This document shows, piece after piece, positions 8,019 to 16,239 of a stretch of DNA of 64,000 nt. Each line of letters begins with the position of its first letter. Within the stretch, counting starts at the first letter, position 1. The position numbers and the translations under genes were made by a program. This DNA is from Streptomyces sp. NBC_00483 (GTDB lineage Bacteria; Actinomycetota; Actinomycetes; Streptomycetales; Streptomycetaceae), in assembly GCF_036013745.1 (NCBI RefSeq), contig NZ_CP107880.1, forward strand, positions 7,316,001-7,380,000, in the 5' to 3' direction. The notes below the pieces were generated by a model, which did not search any database, had not been told where the DNA came from, and worked only from the letters and a program-made list of their open reading frames with translations.

Positions 8019-9365
8019 GTGGCGGAGGAGACGGCGCCCATGGGGCCTGCCGAGCAGGCCGAACTCGCGCGGCTGCGGGGCCGGGTGGCCGAGTTGGAGG
8101 CCGAGCGCGGGAGTGTGCGAGGCAGTGGCCGGCGCCACCGGGGGCGGTCGTTCCTCGCCGTCGTGCTCATCGTGATCGGCTGCATCCTCGCGCCGCTCGG
8201 CATCGTCGCGTCCTGGGCGGCCGATCAAGTGGGCGACACCGACCGCTACGTCGACACCGTCGGCCCGCTCGCCTCGGATCCCGACATCCAGAAGGCCGTC
8301 GCGAACCGCGCCACGAACGCGATCATGCAGCGGATCGACCTGAAGTCCCTGCTCTCCGAGGTACCCACCGACGACCGGCCGCTGGTCGAGAAGTCGCTGG
8401 GCAAGCTGGGTGACTCACTCGAAGACGCGGTCCGCAGCTTCGTCCAGGACAAGGCGCAGGGGGTCGTCGCCTCCGACGCCTTCGAGAACATCTGGAAGCA
8501 GACCAACCGCAAGGCCCACAGCGCCCTCGACAAGGCGCTGACCGGCAGCGGCGGCGGGGCGGTCAAGCTGGAGGGCGGCGACACCGTCACCCTCGACCTC
8601 GGCCCGGTCGTCGAGCAGGTCAAGCAGCGCCTCGTCGACTCCGGCCTCACCGTCGCCGGGAAGATCCCCGAGGTCCACACCGACTACACGCTCGTCACGA
8701 ACGACAACATCGGCAAGGTCAAGACGTACCTGCGGCTGCTCCAGGTGATGGGCAACTGGCTGCCGGTCCTCGCCCTCGTCCTCGTCGCCGGTGGCGTGCT
8801 GCTCTCCGTACGCCGCCGCAGGGCGACCGTCGCCACCGCGCTCGCGGTCGCGGTGAGTTGCGGTCTGCTCGGCATCGGGCTGCGCGTCTTCCGCGTGATC
8901 TACCTCGACCGGCTGCCCGCGAGTGTGTCGCAGGACGCGGCGGCCGCGGTCTACGACACCATGACGCACTTCCTCTTCACCATGGTCCGGATGGTCGTCG
9001 CACTCGGCGTCGTCGTCGCGCTCGCCGCGTGGCTCACCGGGCGCGGCAAACGGGCCCGCCTGGTGCGCGGGCTGTGGATCTCCGGCATCGACGGCGCGCG
9101 GCTCACCGCGGACCGGGCCGGGTTCCGCACGGGGCCGGTCGGCCCGTTTGTGCGTCACCACCGGACCTGGATCGGGTGGATCCTGGTCGTGGGCGCGCTC
9201 CTCGTCTACCTGCTGTGGTCGTACCCGACCGGCTGGGTGGTCGTCGGGATCGCGCTGTGCCTGCTGTTCCTGCTGGCCGTCGTGGAGTTCCTTGCGGCGG
9301 AGGGCGACGGAGACGGGGGCGGGCCGGACGCGGCGGGGAATCCGCCCGCGCCATCCGCGGTCTGA
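8019..9365 (+). CDS. Integral membrane protein, function unknown
   Basis: A 448-residue protein. It opens with an acidic coiled-coil-like stretch (LARLRGRVAELEAE, residues 13-27), then a transmembrane helix at about 42-70 (SFLAVVLIVIGCILAPLG). A soluble, probably extracytoplasmic region of about 170 residues is followed by four or five hydrophobic segments: about 245-265, 270-292, 315-340 and a pair at 385-430. The start is GTG 8019 with a near-perfect AAAGGAGG at 8006-8013. The DUF389 gene begins 13 bp after its stop, so the two form an operon. I do not recognise a named domain; the arrangement suggests an envelope sensor or transport accessory. Confidence 0.8.
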   Translation: MAEETAPMGPAEQAELARLRGRVAELEAERGSVRGSGRRHRGRSFLAVVLIVIGCILAPLGIVASWAADQVGDTDRYVDTVGPLASDPDIQKAVANRATNAIMQRIDLKSLLSEVPTDDRPLVEKSLGKLGDSLEDAVRSFVQDKAQGVVASDAFENIWKQTNRKAHSALDKALTGSGGGAVKLEGGDTVTLDLGPVVEQVKQRLVDSGLTVAGKIPEVHTDYTLVTNDNIGKVKTYLRLLQVMGNWLPVLALVLVAGGVLLSVRRRRATVATALAVAVSCGLLGIGLRVFRVIYLDRLPASVSQDAAAAVYDTMTHFLFTMVRMVVALGVVVALAAWLTGRGKRARLVRGLWISGIDGARLTADRAGFRTGPVGPFVRHHRTWIGWILVVGALLVYLLWSYPTGWVVVGIALCLLFLLAVVEFLAAEGDGDGGGPDAAGNPPAPSAV

Positions 9366-9378
9366 GGGAGTGCCGGTC

Positions 9379-10401
9379 ATGAAGGTGATGGGGCGGGTCG
9401 ACGCGGCCACTGTCCGGCGCATGACGGACACCCTGTTCATCGAGCGATCCCTGAAAAGCCCCAGCTCCACGCGATTCTGGGGGCTGCTGGTCCTCGCCTC
9501 GGTGATCGCGGCCGCCGGTGTGGTGGGCGACTCGACGGCCACGGTCATCGGCGCGATGATCGTCGCCCCGCTGATGACGCCGATCCTCGGCAGCGCGCTC
9601 GCTCTGGTCCTCGCGGACCGTTCGCAGGTCGTGCGGTGCGTGCTGCTCGTACTCGGCGGGGCGCTCGCGGTGGTGGCGATCGGGATGCTGCTGGGGTGGA
9701 TCGCGGCGCCGCCCGACGACTTCGCGTCGAACTCGCAGGTGTCGTCGAGGATCAGCCCCCGCCTCATCGACCTGCTGGCCGCGCTCGCCACGGGCACGGT
9801 GGGCGCGTTCGCGCTGGTCCGCGCGGACATCTCCGACACGCTGCCGGGCGTCGCGATCGCCATCTCGCTGGTGCCGCCGCTGGCCGTGACGGGGCTGCTG
9901 ATCACGGTGGGCCGGTTCCACGACGCGTTCGAGTCGGGGCTGCTGTTCGCCACGAACGTCGCCGCGATCGTGGCGACCGGGACCGTGGTCTTCCTCGTGT
10001 ACGGGATCCGGGGCGCGGCCCGGGAGTCCGAGCGGTACGTGGGGGAGTTCCACGGTCGTACGTTGGTGGCGGTGGTCGGGGTCCTGCTGCTGATCGCGGT
10101 GCCGCTCACCACGGGGACGGCGTCGGTGTGGCGGGACCGGAACCTCGCGGCGGACGCGCGGCCGGTCGCGGAGGAGTGGGCGGCCGGCCGGAACTGGGAC
10201 ATCTCCTCCGTGGAGGTGCGGCAGGGCGTGGTGGTGGTCGGCGTCCTCGGGCTCCCGCCGCAGCCGGCCCCCACGGCCCTGCGCGCCGCGCTCGACCGCC
10301 ACGGCATGTCCGACGCGGACCTGGAACTCCACCTCGTGGGCGGGCGCACGCATTGGTGTGCGGCGGGGGGCGTGACGTGTGAGGTGAAGGGGGCGGGGTG
10401 A
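9379..10401 (+). CDS. DUF389 family membrane protein
   Basis: A 340-residue membrane protein with the DUF389 signature: VIGAMIVAPLMTPILG near residues 57-72, preceded by a hydrophobic helix and followed by several more (VVAIGMLLGWIA, then LPGVAIAISLVPPLAVTG near 155-175). Six or seven transmembrane segments are predicted, plus a small soluble C-terminal domain of about 90 residues. DUF389 proteins are widespread and of unknown biochemical function. GAGGGAG sits 8 bases before the ATG at 9379. It is translationally close to the upstream membrane protein. Confidence 0.87.
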   Translation: MKVMGRVDAATVRRMTDTLFIERSLKSPSSTRFWGLLVLASVIAAAGVVGDSTATVIGAMIVAPLMTPILGSALALVLADRSQVVRCVLLVLGGALAVVAIGMLLGWIAAPPDDFASNSQVSSRISPRLIDLLAALATGTVGAFALVRADISDTLPGVAIAISLVPPLAVTGLLITVGRFHDAFESGLLFATNVAAIVATGTVVFLVYGIRGAARESERYVGEFHGRTLVAVVGVLLLIAVPLTTGTASVWRDRNLAADARPVAEEWAAGRNWDISSVEVRQGVVVVGVLGLPPQPAPTALRAALDRHGMSDADLELHLVGGRTHWCAAGGVTCEVKGAG

Positions 10402-10439
10402 GGGGGCTGGGCGGGGCCCAGGCCAGGCCCGAGAGCGGA

Positions 10440-10484
10440 ACTGTGACGTCAGGCCACGACCTCGTCGTAGGTCCACGTCACAGT
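10440..10484. terminator. Nested inverted repeat between convergent genes
   Basis: ACTGTGACGT (10440-10449) is the exact reverse complement of ACGTCACAGT (10475-10484). Inside the 25 bp spacer a second hairpin forms from ACGAC (10456-10460), loop CTC, GTCGT (10464-10468). It lies between the DUF389 stop and the AidB-type gene stop, so a bidirectional terminator is the simplest reading, although a two-level perfect repeat is also compatible with a protein-binding site. Confidence 0.55.
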
Positions 10485-10565
10485 CCACCCCTCAAGCCGG
10501 CAGCCGCCCCAGCAACGCCTCCGTGCCCGGCACCCGGCACCCGCCGAAACCGCCCCCGTATACCC

Positions 10566-12203
10566 CTACGCTGGCAACCGCCCCAGAATCCCCCCGAAGT
10601 CCGCCGCAGGCGGCAGCGTGCCGAAGGCCAGGCCGCGGTCGCCGGCCAGGCGGGTCGCGCAGAAGGTGTCGGCGACCGCGGCCGGCGCATGCCGGACCAG
10701 GAGGGACGCCTGGAGGACGAGCGCCGCCCGCTCGATGAGGCGGCGGGCGCGGAGCTGCGCGTCCTCGGGCGAGGCCAGTTCCGCCTGGAGTTCACGCCAC
10801 GCGGTGTCCAGGCGGGCATCCGCGCCGGACGCCGCCTCGACCTCCGCCCGGAACGCCTCCAGGGACTCCGGCTCGCGGGTCAACGCCCGCAGCATGTCGA
10901 GTGCGTTGACGTTGCCGGAGCCCTCCCAGATCCCGTTGAGCGGGGCCTCGCGGTAGAGGCGCGGCATGCCTGACGCCTCGTCATAACCGTTGCCACCCAG
11001 GCATTCCAGGGCCTCCGCGACCGCCACCGGCTGCCGCTTGCACACCCAGTACTTGCCCACCGCCGTGGCCAGACGAAGGAACGCCCGCTCACCCGAGTCC
11101 CCGCGCTGGGCGCGGTCCGCGGCGCCCGCGAGCCGCAGCCCGAGCGTCGTCGCCGCCTCCGACTCCAGGGCCAGGTCCGCGAGGACGTTCCGCATCAACG
11201 GCTGGTCGATCAACTTCGCGCCGAACACCGAACGGTGGCGGCTGTGGTGCGCCGCCTGCGCCAGCGACTCGCGCACGTGCGCCGCGGAGCCGAGGACGCA
11301 GTCGAGCCGCGTCATCGTCACCATGTCGATGATGGTGCGCACGCCCTTGCCCTCGTCCCCGACGAGCCAGGCCACCGTGTCGTCGAACTCCGGCTCGCTG
11401 GACGCGTTCGACCGGTTGCCGAGCTTGTCCTTCAGGCGCTGGATGCGGAACGTATTGCGGCTGCCGTCGGGCAGGACGCGGGGGACCAGGAAGCAGGACA
11501 GACCACCGGGGGCTTGTGCAAGGACCAGGAACACGTCGTTCATCGGCGCCGACGTGAACCACTTGTGGCCGCGCAGGCGCCACGTGCCGTCCGCCTGCTC
11601 GACCGCGGCCGTCGTGTTCGCGCGCACATCCGTGCCGCCCTGCTTCTCCGTCATGCCCATCCCGGCGAGCAGGCCGCGCTTTTCGGAGGGGGCCCGGAGC
11701 CCGGGCTCGTACACGGTGCTCGTGAGCAACGGCTCGTAGACCTTGGCGAGTTCGGGCGCGCGGCGCAGCGCGGGCACCACCGCGTACGTCATGGAGACCG
11801 GGCACATGTGGCCCTGCTCCAGCATCGTGGCGAGCATGAAGGTGCCCGCGCGGGCCACGTGCGCGCCCGGTCGTTCGTCCGCCCACGCGGAGCCCGCCGC
11901 GCCCGCGGCCACCGTCGCGCGCATCAGTGAGTGGTACGAGGGGTGGAAGTCGACCTCGTCGACACGGTTGCCGTAGCGGTCGTGCGTGCGCAGCTCGGGC
12001 TCGTGCCGGTTGGCCTGGTCGGCCCAGAGGCGGGCCTCCTCGCTGCCCACGTAGCGGCCGAAGCGGTGCAGCTCGTCGATGTGCCACTCGGCGCCCTCGC
12101 GACGTACGCCCTCCAGGAGGACCGCGTCGTCGGCGGCGTCGTGTCCGGTCAACGGCGGGGCCTGGTTGGTCACTTCGTGCGTCTGCGAGGGGTTCGACTG
12201 CAT
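10566..12203 (-). CDS. AidB-like acyl-CoA dehydrogenase
   Basis: A 545-residue flavoenzyme of the acyl-CoA dehydrogenase superfamily, AidB branch. Diagnostic stretches are GMGMTEKQGGTDVRANTT, RLRGHKWFTSAPMNDVFLVL, RLKDKLGNRSNASSE, ECLGGNGYDE and LYREAPLNGIWEGSGN. Length matches E. coli AidB (about 540), longer than ordinary acyl-CoA dehydrogenases (about 380). Some members are tied to the alkylation response and others to isovaleryl-CoA oxidation. GAAGGAG precedes the ATG at 12203. It follows a TetR gene on the same strand with a 38 bp gap, and an acyl-CoA ligase is divergent, which favours an acyl-CoA metabolic role over DNA repair here. Confidence 0.9.
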   Translation of the reverse strand: MQSNPSQTHEVTNQAPPLTGHDAADDAVLLEGVRREGAEWHIDELHRFGRYVGSEEARLWADQANRHEPELRTHDRYGNRVDEVDFHPSYHSLMRATVAAGAAGSAWADERPGAHVARAGTFMLATMLEQGHMCPVSMTYAVVPALRRAPELAKVYEPLLTSTVYEPGLRAPSEKRGLLAGMGMTEKQGGTDVRANTTAAVEQADGTWRLRGHKWFTSAPMNDVFLVLAQAPGGLSCFLVPRVLPDGSRNTFRIQRLKDKLGNRSNASSEPEFDDTVAWLVGDEGKGVRTIIDMVTMTRLDCVLGSAAHVRESLAQAAHHSRHRSVFGAKLIDQPLMRNVLADLALESEAATTLGLRLAGAADRAQRGDSGERAFLRLATAVGKYWVCKRQPVAVAEALECLGGNGYDEASGMPRLYREAPLNGIWEGSGNVNALDMLRALTREPESLEAFRAEVEAASGADARLDTAWRELQAELASPEDAQLRARRLIERAALVLQASLLVRHAPAAVADTFCATRLAGDRGLAFGTLPPAADFGGILGRLPA

Positions 12204-12241
12204 GAGGGGCTCCTTCGACGTGAGCGGGGTGGGGGAGCGGG

Positions 12242-12853
12242 TCAGGCGGCGGTCGGTGCGCCCGCGCAGCGCAGCGCCATCGCGGTGAGTTCGGCGATCA
12301 ACTCGCCGCCTGCGGCCTCGTCGTGGGCGGCGAGCGGGTCGGCGAGCACCTCGCCGATCGCGCCGGTGAGCGCGGCCGCGGTGATCCCGCCGTTCTGCTT
12401 CGGCAGCAGGCCCGCCGCCATGCCCTCGTGCACGACTTCGGCGAACAGGGTGTGGTAGCGGCGCCGGTAGTCGATGCGCTCGGCGCCGACCTTGGGGTCG
12501 GCGGGGGCGACGAGCAGGGCGTGGGCGAGGCCGCGGTTCTCCAGCGCGCGCCGGGCGAACACCTCCACCCCGCGCCGCAGCCGCAGCACCGGGTCGCCGT
12601 CCCCCTGGAGCACCTCGCCGACCACGGTCACCTCCCGCGCCGCGGCCCGACGGAACACTTCGACCGCGAGCGCCGCCTTCGACGGAAAGTGCTGGTAGAC
12701 CGAGCCCGCCGCGATCCCGGCGGCGTCGGCGACCGCCGTCACGGAGGCCTGCGCCCAGCCCACTTCGGCGACGACGGAGGTGGCGCACGCGACGAGGTGT
12801 TCGCGCGCTGCTTCGAGCCGGCGGATTTCGGCGGGGGTCTTGCGGTAGGCCAT
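12242..12853 (-). CDS. TetR-family regulator
   Basis: A 203-residue repressor-type protein. Residues 10-60 carry the TetR helix-turn-helix (VTAVADAAGIAAGSVYQHFP, ending SKAALAVEVF). The C-terminal 140 residues are a variable ligand-binding domain. It heads an operon with the AidB-like dehydrogenase and diverges from an acyl-CoA synthetase. A TGAA-N6-TTCA palindrome (12862-12875) lies 9 bp from its ATG, so autorepression and control of both directions are likely. No ribosome binding site is obvious and the leader may be very short. Acyl-CoA ligands are a frequent theme for TetR genes in such a setting, but that is inference. Confidence 0.88.
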   Translation of the reverse strand: MAYRKTPAEIRRLEAAREHLVACATSVVAEVGWAQASVTAVADAAGIAAGSVYQHFPSKAALAVEVFRRAAAREVTVVGEVLQGDGDPVLRLRRGVEVFARRALENRGLAHALLVAPADPKVGAERIDYRRRYHTLFAEVVHEGMAAGLLPKQNGGITAAALTGAIGEVLADPLAAHDEAAGGELIAELTAMALRCAGAPTAA

Positions 12854-12861
12854 GCAAGCAG

Positions 12862-12875
12862 TGAACCATCATTCA
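12862..12875. promoter_or_regulatory. Candidate TetR operator in divergent promoter
   Basis: TGAA-CCATCA-TTCA lies between the TetR start (12853) and the acyl-CoA synthetase start (12953), the only 99 bp available for both promoters. It has the dyad form and position typical of TetR self-operators. Confidence 0.45.
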
Positions 12876-12952
12876 GAGTTTCCCGCCATGGCCGGTCGGT
12901 TCCGCCGGTGGGGCAACACGACACAGGCCTCAAGGCCCGTCAGGAGAACGTG

Positions 12953-14470
12953 ATGCACCTCAGTGCCCTGCTGGACAGCGCTGTTCGCTCGGGCAGTACG
13001 AAGGAAGCCGTCGTCTACCGCGAACAGCGGTGGAGCTACCGGGAGTTCGGTGCCGCCGCGCGGCGTGCCGCCGCCGTGCTGCGCGGCGCGGGCCTCGGCC
13101 CCGGCGACCGCCTTGCCGTGATGACGTACAACACCCCGGCCTTCCTTTTCGCCGCCTTCGGCGCCTGGTCGCTCGGCGCGACCCTCGTGCCCGTCAACCA
13201 CAAGCTGCAGACGGCCGAGGTGGCGCGCCAGCTGAAGCACTGCGGGGCGCGCGTCGCCCTCGTCGACGCGGAGATCGGCGAGCGCGCGACCGCCGCGGAC
13301 CCGGGCGTGCGCTGGCTGCTCAGCCACCCGGACACCCCGGCGGACCAGCTCCCGGCGGACGCCTTCGAGGCGCTCGTCGCCGCCGCCGAACCCTGGACCG
13401 GCGAGGAGCGCCCGGACAGCGACGTGGCGGAGATCCTCTACACCTCCGGCACCTCGGGCACCCCCAAGGGCTGCGTCCACTCGCACCGCACCGCCGCCCT
13501 GACCGCCGCGTACTCCGCCGCGACGATGTCGATGCGCGGCGACGAGCGCTTCCTGATCTGCATGCCGATCTGGCACGCGGCGCCGCTCAACAACATGACC
13601 CTCGGCACCCTGTTCGCGGGCGGCACCGTCGTGCTCCAGCGCGAGTACGAGCCCCGCGGCATGCTCGAAGTCATCCAGCGCGAGCGGATCACCGCCCTGT
13701 TCGGCGCGCCCATCGCGCTCATCGCCCCGACGCAGGCGGTCCCCGACTACGCCGACTACGACGTGTCGTCCGTCCGCGCCTGGCTCTACGGCGCGGGCCC
13801 ACTCGACGCGGACACCGTGCGCCGCCTGATGAAGGCGTACGGCACCGAGAACTTCCAGCAGGTGTACGGGATGAGCGAGACCGGGCCCGCGGGCGCCTCG
13901 CTCCTCCCGGCCGAGCACGCCGACAAGGCGGGCGCGATCGGACGCGGCGGCATGCCGGGCGTGGACCTGCGCGTCGTACGCCCCGACGGGAGCGACGCGG
14001 AGGCCGGCGGGAGCGGCGAGATCTGGCTGCGCACCGACACCCGCATGCTCGGCTACCTGGACGACGAGGCGGCCACCGCCGAGGTGTTCGCCGGTGACTG
14101 GTACCGCAGCGGTGACCTGGGCCGGATCGACGAGGACGGCTATGTCACGCTCGTCGACCGGATGAAGGACGTGATCATCACCGGCGGCGAGAACGTCGCG
14201 TCGCAGGAGGTCGAGGGCGCGCTGCGGGGCCACCCGGACGTGCTCGACGTCGCCGTCGTCGGCCGGCCGCACCCGCAGTGGGGCGAGACCGTGGTGGCCT
14301 TCGTCGTGCCGCGCGAGGGCGCGGGGCTCGAACAGGCCGGGATGCGCGACTGGCTGGAGGCGCGGATCGCCCGCTACAAGGTGCCGCGCGAGCTGATCCT
14401 GCGCGACGCCCTTCCGCGTACGCCATCGGGGAAGATCACCAAGCATGTGCTGCGGGCCGAACTGGCCTGA
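12953..14470 (+). CDS. AMP-dependent acyl-CoA synthetase/ligase
   Basis: A 505-residue adenylate-forming enzyme that activates a carboxylic acid with ATP and transfers it to CoA. Core motifs are all present: YTSGTSGTPKG at 163-173 (phosphate-binding loop), YGMSET, YRSGDLG, DRMKDVIITGGENV, and PRTPSGKITK with the C-terminal catalytic lysine. Length is normal for short- to medium-chain acyl or aryl acid CoA ligases. An in-frame GTG precedes the ATG, but AGGAG at 12942-12946 spaces better to the ATG at 12953. It diverges from the TetR/AidB-type operon and is followed after 24 bp by another TetR gene. The substrate cannot be read from sequence. Confidence 0.92.
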   Translation: MHLSALLDSAVRSGSTKEAVVYREQRWSYREFGAAARRAAAVLRGAGLGPGDRLAVMTYNTPAFLFAAFGAWSLGATLVPVNHKLQTAEVARQLKHCGARVALVDAEIGERATAADPGVRWLLSHPDTPADQLPADAFEALVAAAEPWTGEERPDSDVAEILYTSGTSGTPKGCVHSHRTAALTAAYSAATMSMRGDERFLICMPIWHAAPLNNMTLGTLFAGGTVVLQREYEPRGMLEVIQRERITALFGAPIALIAPTQAVPDYADYDVSSVRAWLYGAGPLDADTVRRLMKAYGTENFQQVYGMSETGPAGASLLPAEHADKAGAIGRGGMPGVDLRVVRPDGSDAEAGGSGEIWLRTDTRMLGYLDDEAATAEVFAGDWYRSGDLGRIDEDGYVTLVDRMKDVIITGGENVASQEVEGALRGHPDVLDVAVVGRPHPQWGETVVAFVVPREGAGLEQAGMRDWLEARIARYKVPRELILRDALPRTPSGKITKHVLRAELA

Positions 14471-14494
14471 GCTGCGCGGCTGTAGGGTCTCGGC

Positions 14495-15094
14495 ATGGCC
14501 GATGAGCAGGTACAGCAAGCGCGCAGGGGGCCGGGGCGGCCGCGTCAGGAGCACGTCACCAAGGCCGTGCTCGAGGCCGTCGTCGAGCTGGTGGCGGAGC
14601 AGGGCATGGGCGCGCTGACCATGGACGCCGTCGCGACCCGCGCGGGGGTGAGCAAGCCGGCCATGTACCGGCGCTGGCCCACGAAGCAGGACCTGATCAT
14701 CGCCGCCGCCGAGTCCCGCGTCGGGACGCTGACGGTGCCCGACATGGGGGACTTCAGGGCCGAACTGCGCGCGGTCCTCATGGAGCGTGTGCGCGCCTAC
14801 CGGCAGCCCGGAGTCGACCGCCTGCTCGCCGGTGTGATCAGCGCGGCGGCGGAGGCGGGTTCGGGGCGCGAGGCGTTCCGGGCGTACGTGACGCGGGTGA
14901 CCAGCGAGACGCGGCATCTGCTGGAGCGGGGCATCGCGCGCGGCGACGTACGGGCCGACGTCCCGATCACCGACGTGACGACCCTCATCGCCTCGTCCCT
15001 CGTCTTCCGGCTCGTCGCCGAGCAGCGGACGCCGGAGAAGGAGCTGGTCGATTCCGTGGTGGACCTGATCGGCAGGGCGGTCGACGTCCGGTAA
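14495..15094 (+). CDS. TetR-family regulator
   Basis: A 199-residue regulator. An Arg-rich arm (RRGPGRPRQ) precedes the helix-turn-helix at about residues 20-65 (MDAVATRAGVSKPAMYRRWP). The C-terminal domain is of the TetR_C_11-like type. It begins 24 bp after the acyl-CoA synthetase stop, so it is probably co-transcribed, although TAGGGT at 14483-14488 could be a -10 element for a nearly leaderless start of its own. It is followed by a hairpin with a T-rich tail and then the dioxygenase operon, so either flank could be its target. Confidence 0.88.
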   Translation: MADEQVQQARRGPGRPRQEHVTKAVLEAVVELVAEQGMGALTMDAVATRAGVSKPAMYRRWPTKQDLIIAAAESRVGTLTVPDMGDFRAELRAVLMERVRAYRQPGVDRLLAGVISAAAEAGSGREAFRAYVTRVTSETRHLLERGIARGDVRADVPITDVTTLIASSLVFRLVAEQRTPEKELVDSVVDLIGRAVDVR

Positions 15095-15139
15095 CGAGGG
15101 CGTAGCCGCCAGCTGACCCACAGCCATATCCCGTACGTG

Positions 15140-15170
15140 CCGGGCGAGTTATCGCCGGGTGCGGCTTTTG
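15140..15170 (+). terminator. Intrinsic terminator after TetR gene
   Basis: CCGGGCGA (15140-15147) and TCGCCGGG (15152-15159) form an 8 bp stem with one mismatch and a GTTA loop, followed by TGCGGCTTTTG. It lies 46 bp after the TetR stop. Confidence 0.55.
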
Positions 15171-15234
15171 TGCTGCCCGCAGGGCGTCGCACACGCCCCG
15201 CGGGACATTCCTGAAATCCATGGGCCCAGACCCC

Positions 15235-15270
15235 TTGCCCTGCCGGAATCCAATATCGATACTGCCAGTT
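15235..15270 (+). promoter_or_regulatory. Promoter with SigR-type element, dioxygenase operon
   Basis: GGAAT (15245-15249) and GTT (15268-15270) are separated by exactly 18 bases, the consensus GGAAT-N18-GTT known for the thiol-oxidative-stress sigma factor SigR of Streptomyces. The gene start is at 15304. An overlapping housekeeping-type pair TTGCCC (15235-15240) and GATACT (15258-15263) with a 17-base spacer is also present. Both are pattern matches; one chance match per window of this size is possible, but the location directly before an operon is favourable. Confidence 0.45.
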
Positions 15271-15303
15271 ACGTAATAGCGTTCGCTGTTGGGAGGACCC
15301 CCC

Positions 15304-16239
15304 ATGCACGACGTCGCGACGGCCCCCGTCGAGAACCCCAAGCCCGTACTGGACAAGCCCCTCATGCGTTACGGGAGCCGTGTCCTGGACCGGCTCGCGC
15401 CGGGCGCGGAGCAGGTGGCCTACAAGCTGTTCGAGGTCAACCCGCTCACCCCGCACTTCGGGGCCGTGCTCAGCGGTGTCGACCTGACGAAGCCGATCAC
15501 CGACGAGCTCGCCGACGAGCTGCGCGCGGCGCTCCTCGAGTGGAAGGTGATCTTCTTCCGGGGGCAGACCGGCTTCAACTCCGAGAACCACATGGCCCTT
15601 TCGAACCTCTGGGGCCCGCCGGAGCCCAACCCGTTCTTCGGGAAGACCGACACCGTCGGCATCTCCCGGCTCGCCAAGGACGCCAAGGCGGCCGGCAACA
15701 AGAACATCTGGCACAGCGACCACTCGTTCATGGTCAACCCCTCGCTCGGCGCCGTGCTGCGCGCCGTCGAGGTGCCCGCCGCGGGCGGCGACACCATGTG
15801 GTGCGACATGGGCGCCGCGTACGACAACCTCCCCGACGACCTCAAGGAGCGGATCGAGAACCTCGTCGCGGTCCACGACTGGGAGGCCAGCTGGGGCGCG
15901 CTCATGAACGACGAGCAGAAGGCGGAGTTCCGCAAGAGCTGGCCGCAGGTCGAGCACCCCGTCGTGGTGCGCCACCCGCGCAGCGGCCGCAGGACCCTGT
16001 ACGTGAACGAGCCGTTCACCCGGTACATCAAGGGCCTGTCCGAGGAGGAGAACCGCGAGCTCCTCGACATCCTCGTGCTCCAGGCGCGCATCCCCGAGTT
16101 CCAGATCCGCTTCCACTGGGAGCCGGACTCGATCGCGATCTGGGACAACATCGCCGTCCAGCACTACGCGGTCAACGACTACTTCCCGGCCAAGCGCGTG
16201 ATGGAGCGCATCGCGATCGCCGGAGTGCCGCTCTCGTGA
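15304..16239 (+). CDS. TauD/TfdA-family Fe(II)/2-oxoglutarate dioxygenase
   Basis: A 311-residue non-heme iron oxygenase. Iron ligands are recognisable as H and D in IWHSDHSF and the distal H in NIAVQHYAVND. The 2-oxoglutarate-binding Arg is probably in RVMERIAIAG at the C-terminus. The opening FGAVLSGVDLTKPITDEL is typical of TauD. GGGAGG at 15291-15296 sits 7 bases before ATG 15304. The reaction class is hydroxylation leading to C-S, C-O or C-N cleavage; family members release sulfite from taurine or alkylsulfonates, leaving an aldehyde. An MFS transporter overlaps its stop by 4 bp and an aldehyde dehydrogenase follows, which suits uptake, oxidation to an aldehyde and oxidation to an acid. 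The true substrate is unknown. Confidence 0.9.
   Translation: MHDVATAPVENPKPVLDKPLMRYGSRVLDRLAPGAEQVAYKLFEVNPLTPHFGAVLSGVDLTKPITDELADELRAALLEWKVIFFRGQTGFNSENHMALSNLWGPPEPNPFFGKTDTVGISRLAKDAKAAGNKNIWHSDHSFMVNPSLGAVLRAVEVPAAGGDTMWCDMGAAYDNLPDDLKERIENLVAVHDWEASWGALMNDEQKAEFRKSWPQVEHPVVVRHPRSGRRTLYVNEPFTRYIKGLSEEENRELLDILVLQARIPEFQIRFHWEPDSIAIWDNIAVQHYAVNDYFPAKRVMERIAIAGVPLS

Noticed and set aside
10566..12203. Placing the AidB-like gene in the alkylation response with ada-alkA and ogt
   Set aside because: The two loci are 12 kb apart, and the local partners are a TetR and an acyl-CoA ligase, so an acyl-CoA role is more likely.
12204..12872. N-terminal extension of the AidB-like gene to a 768-codon frame
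   Set aside because: It would overlap the whole TetR gene in another frame. The ATG at 12203 has a good GAAGGAG and fits AidB length.
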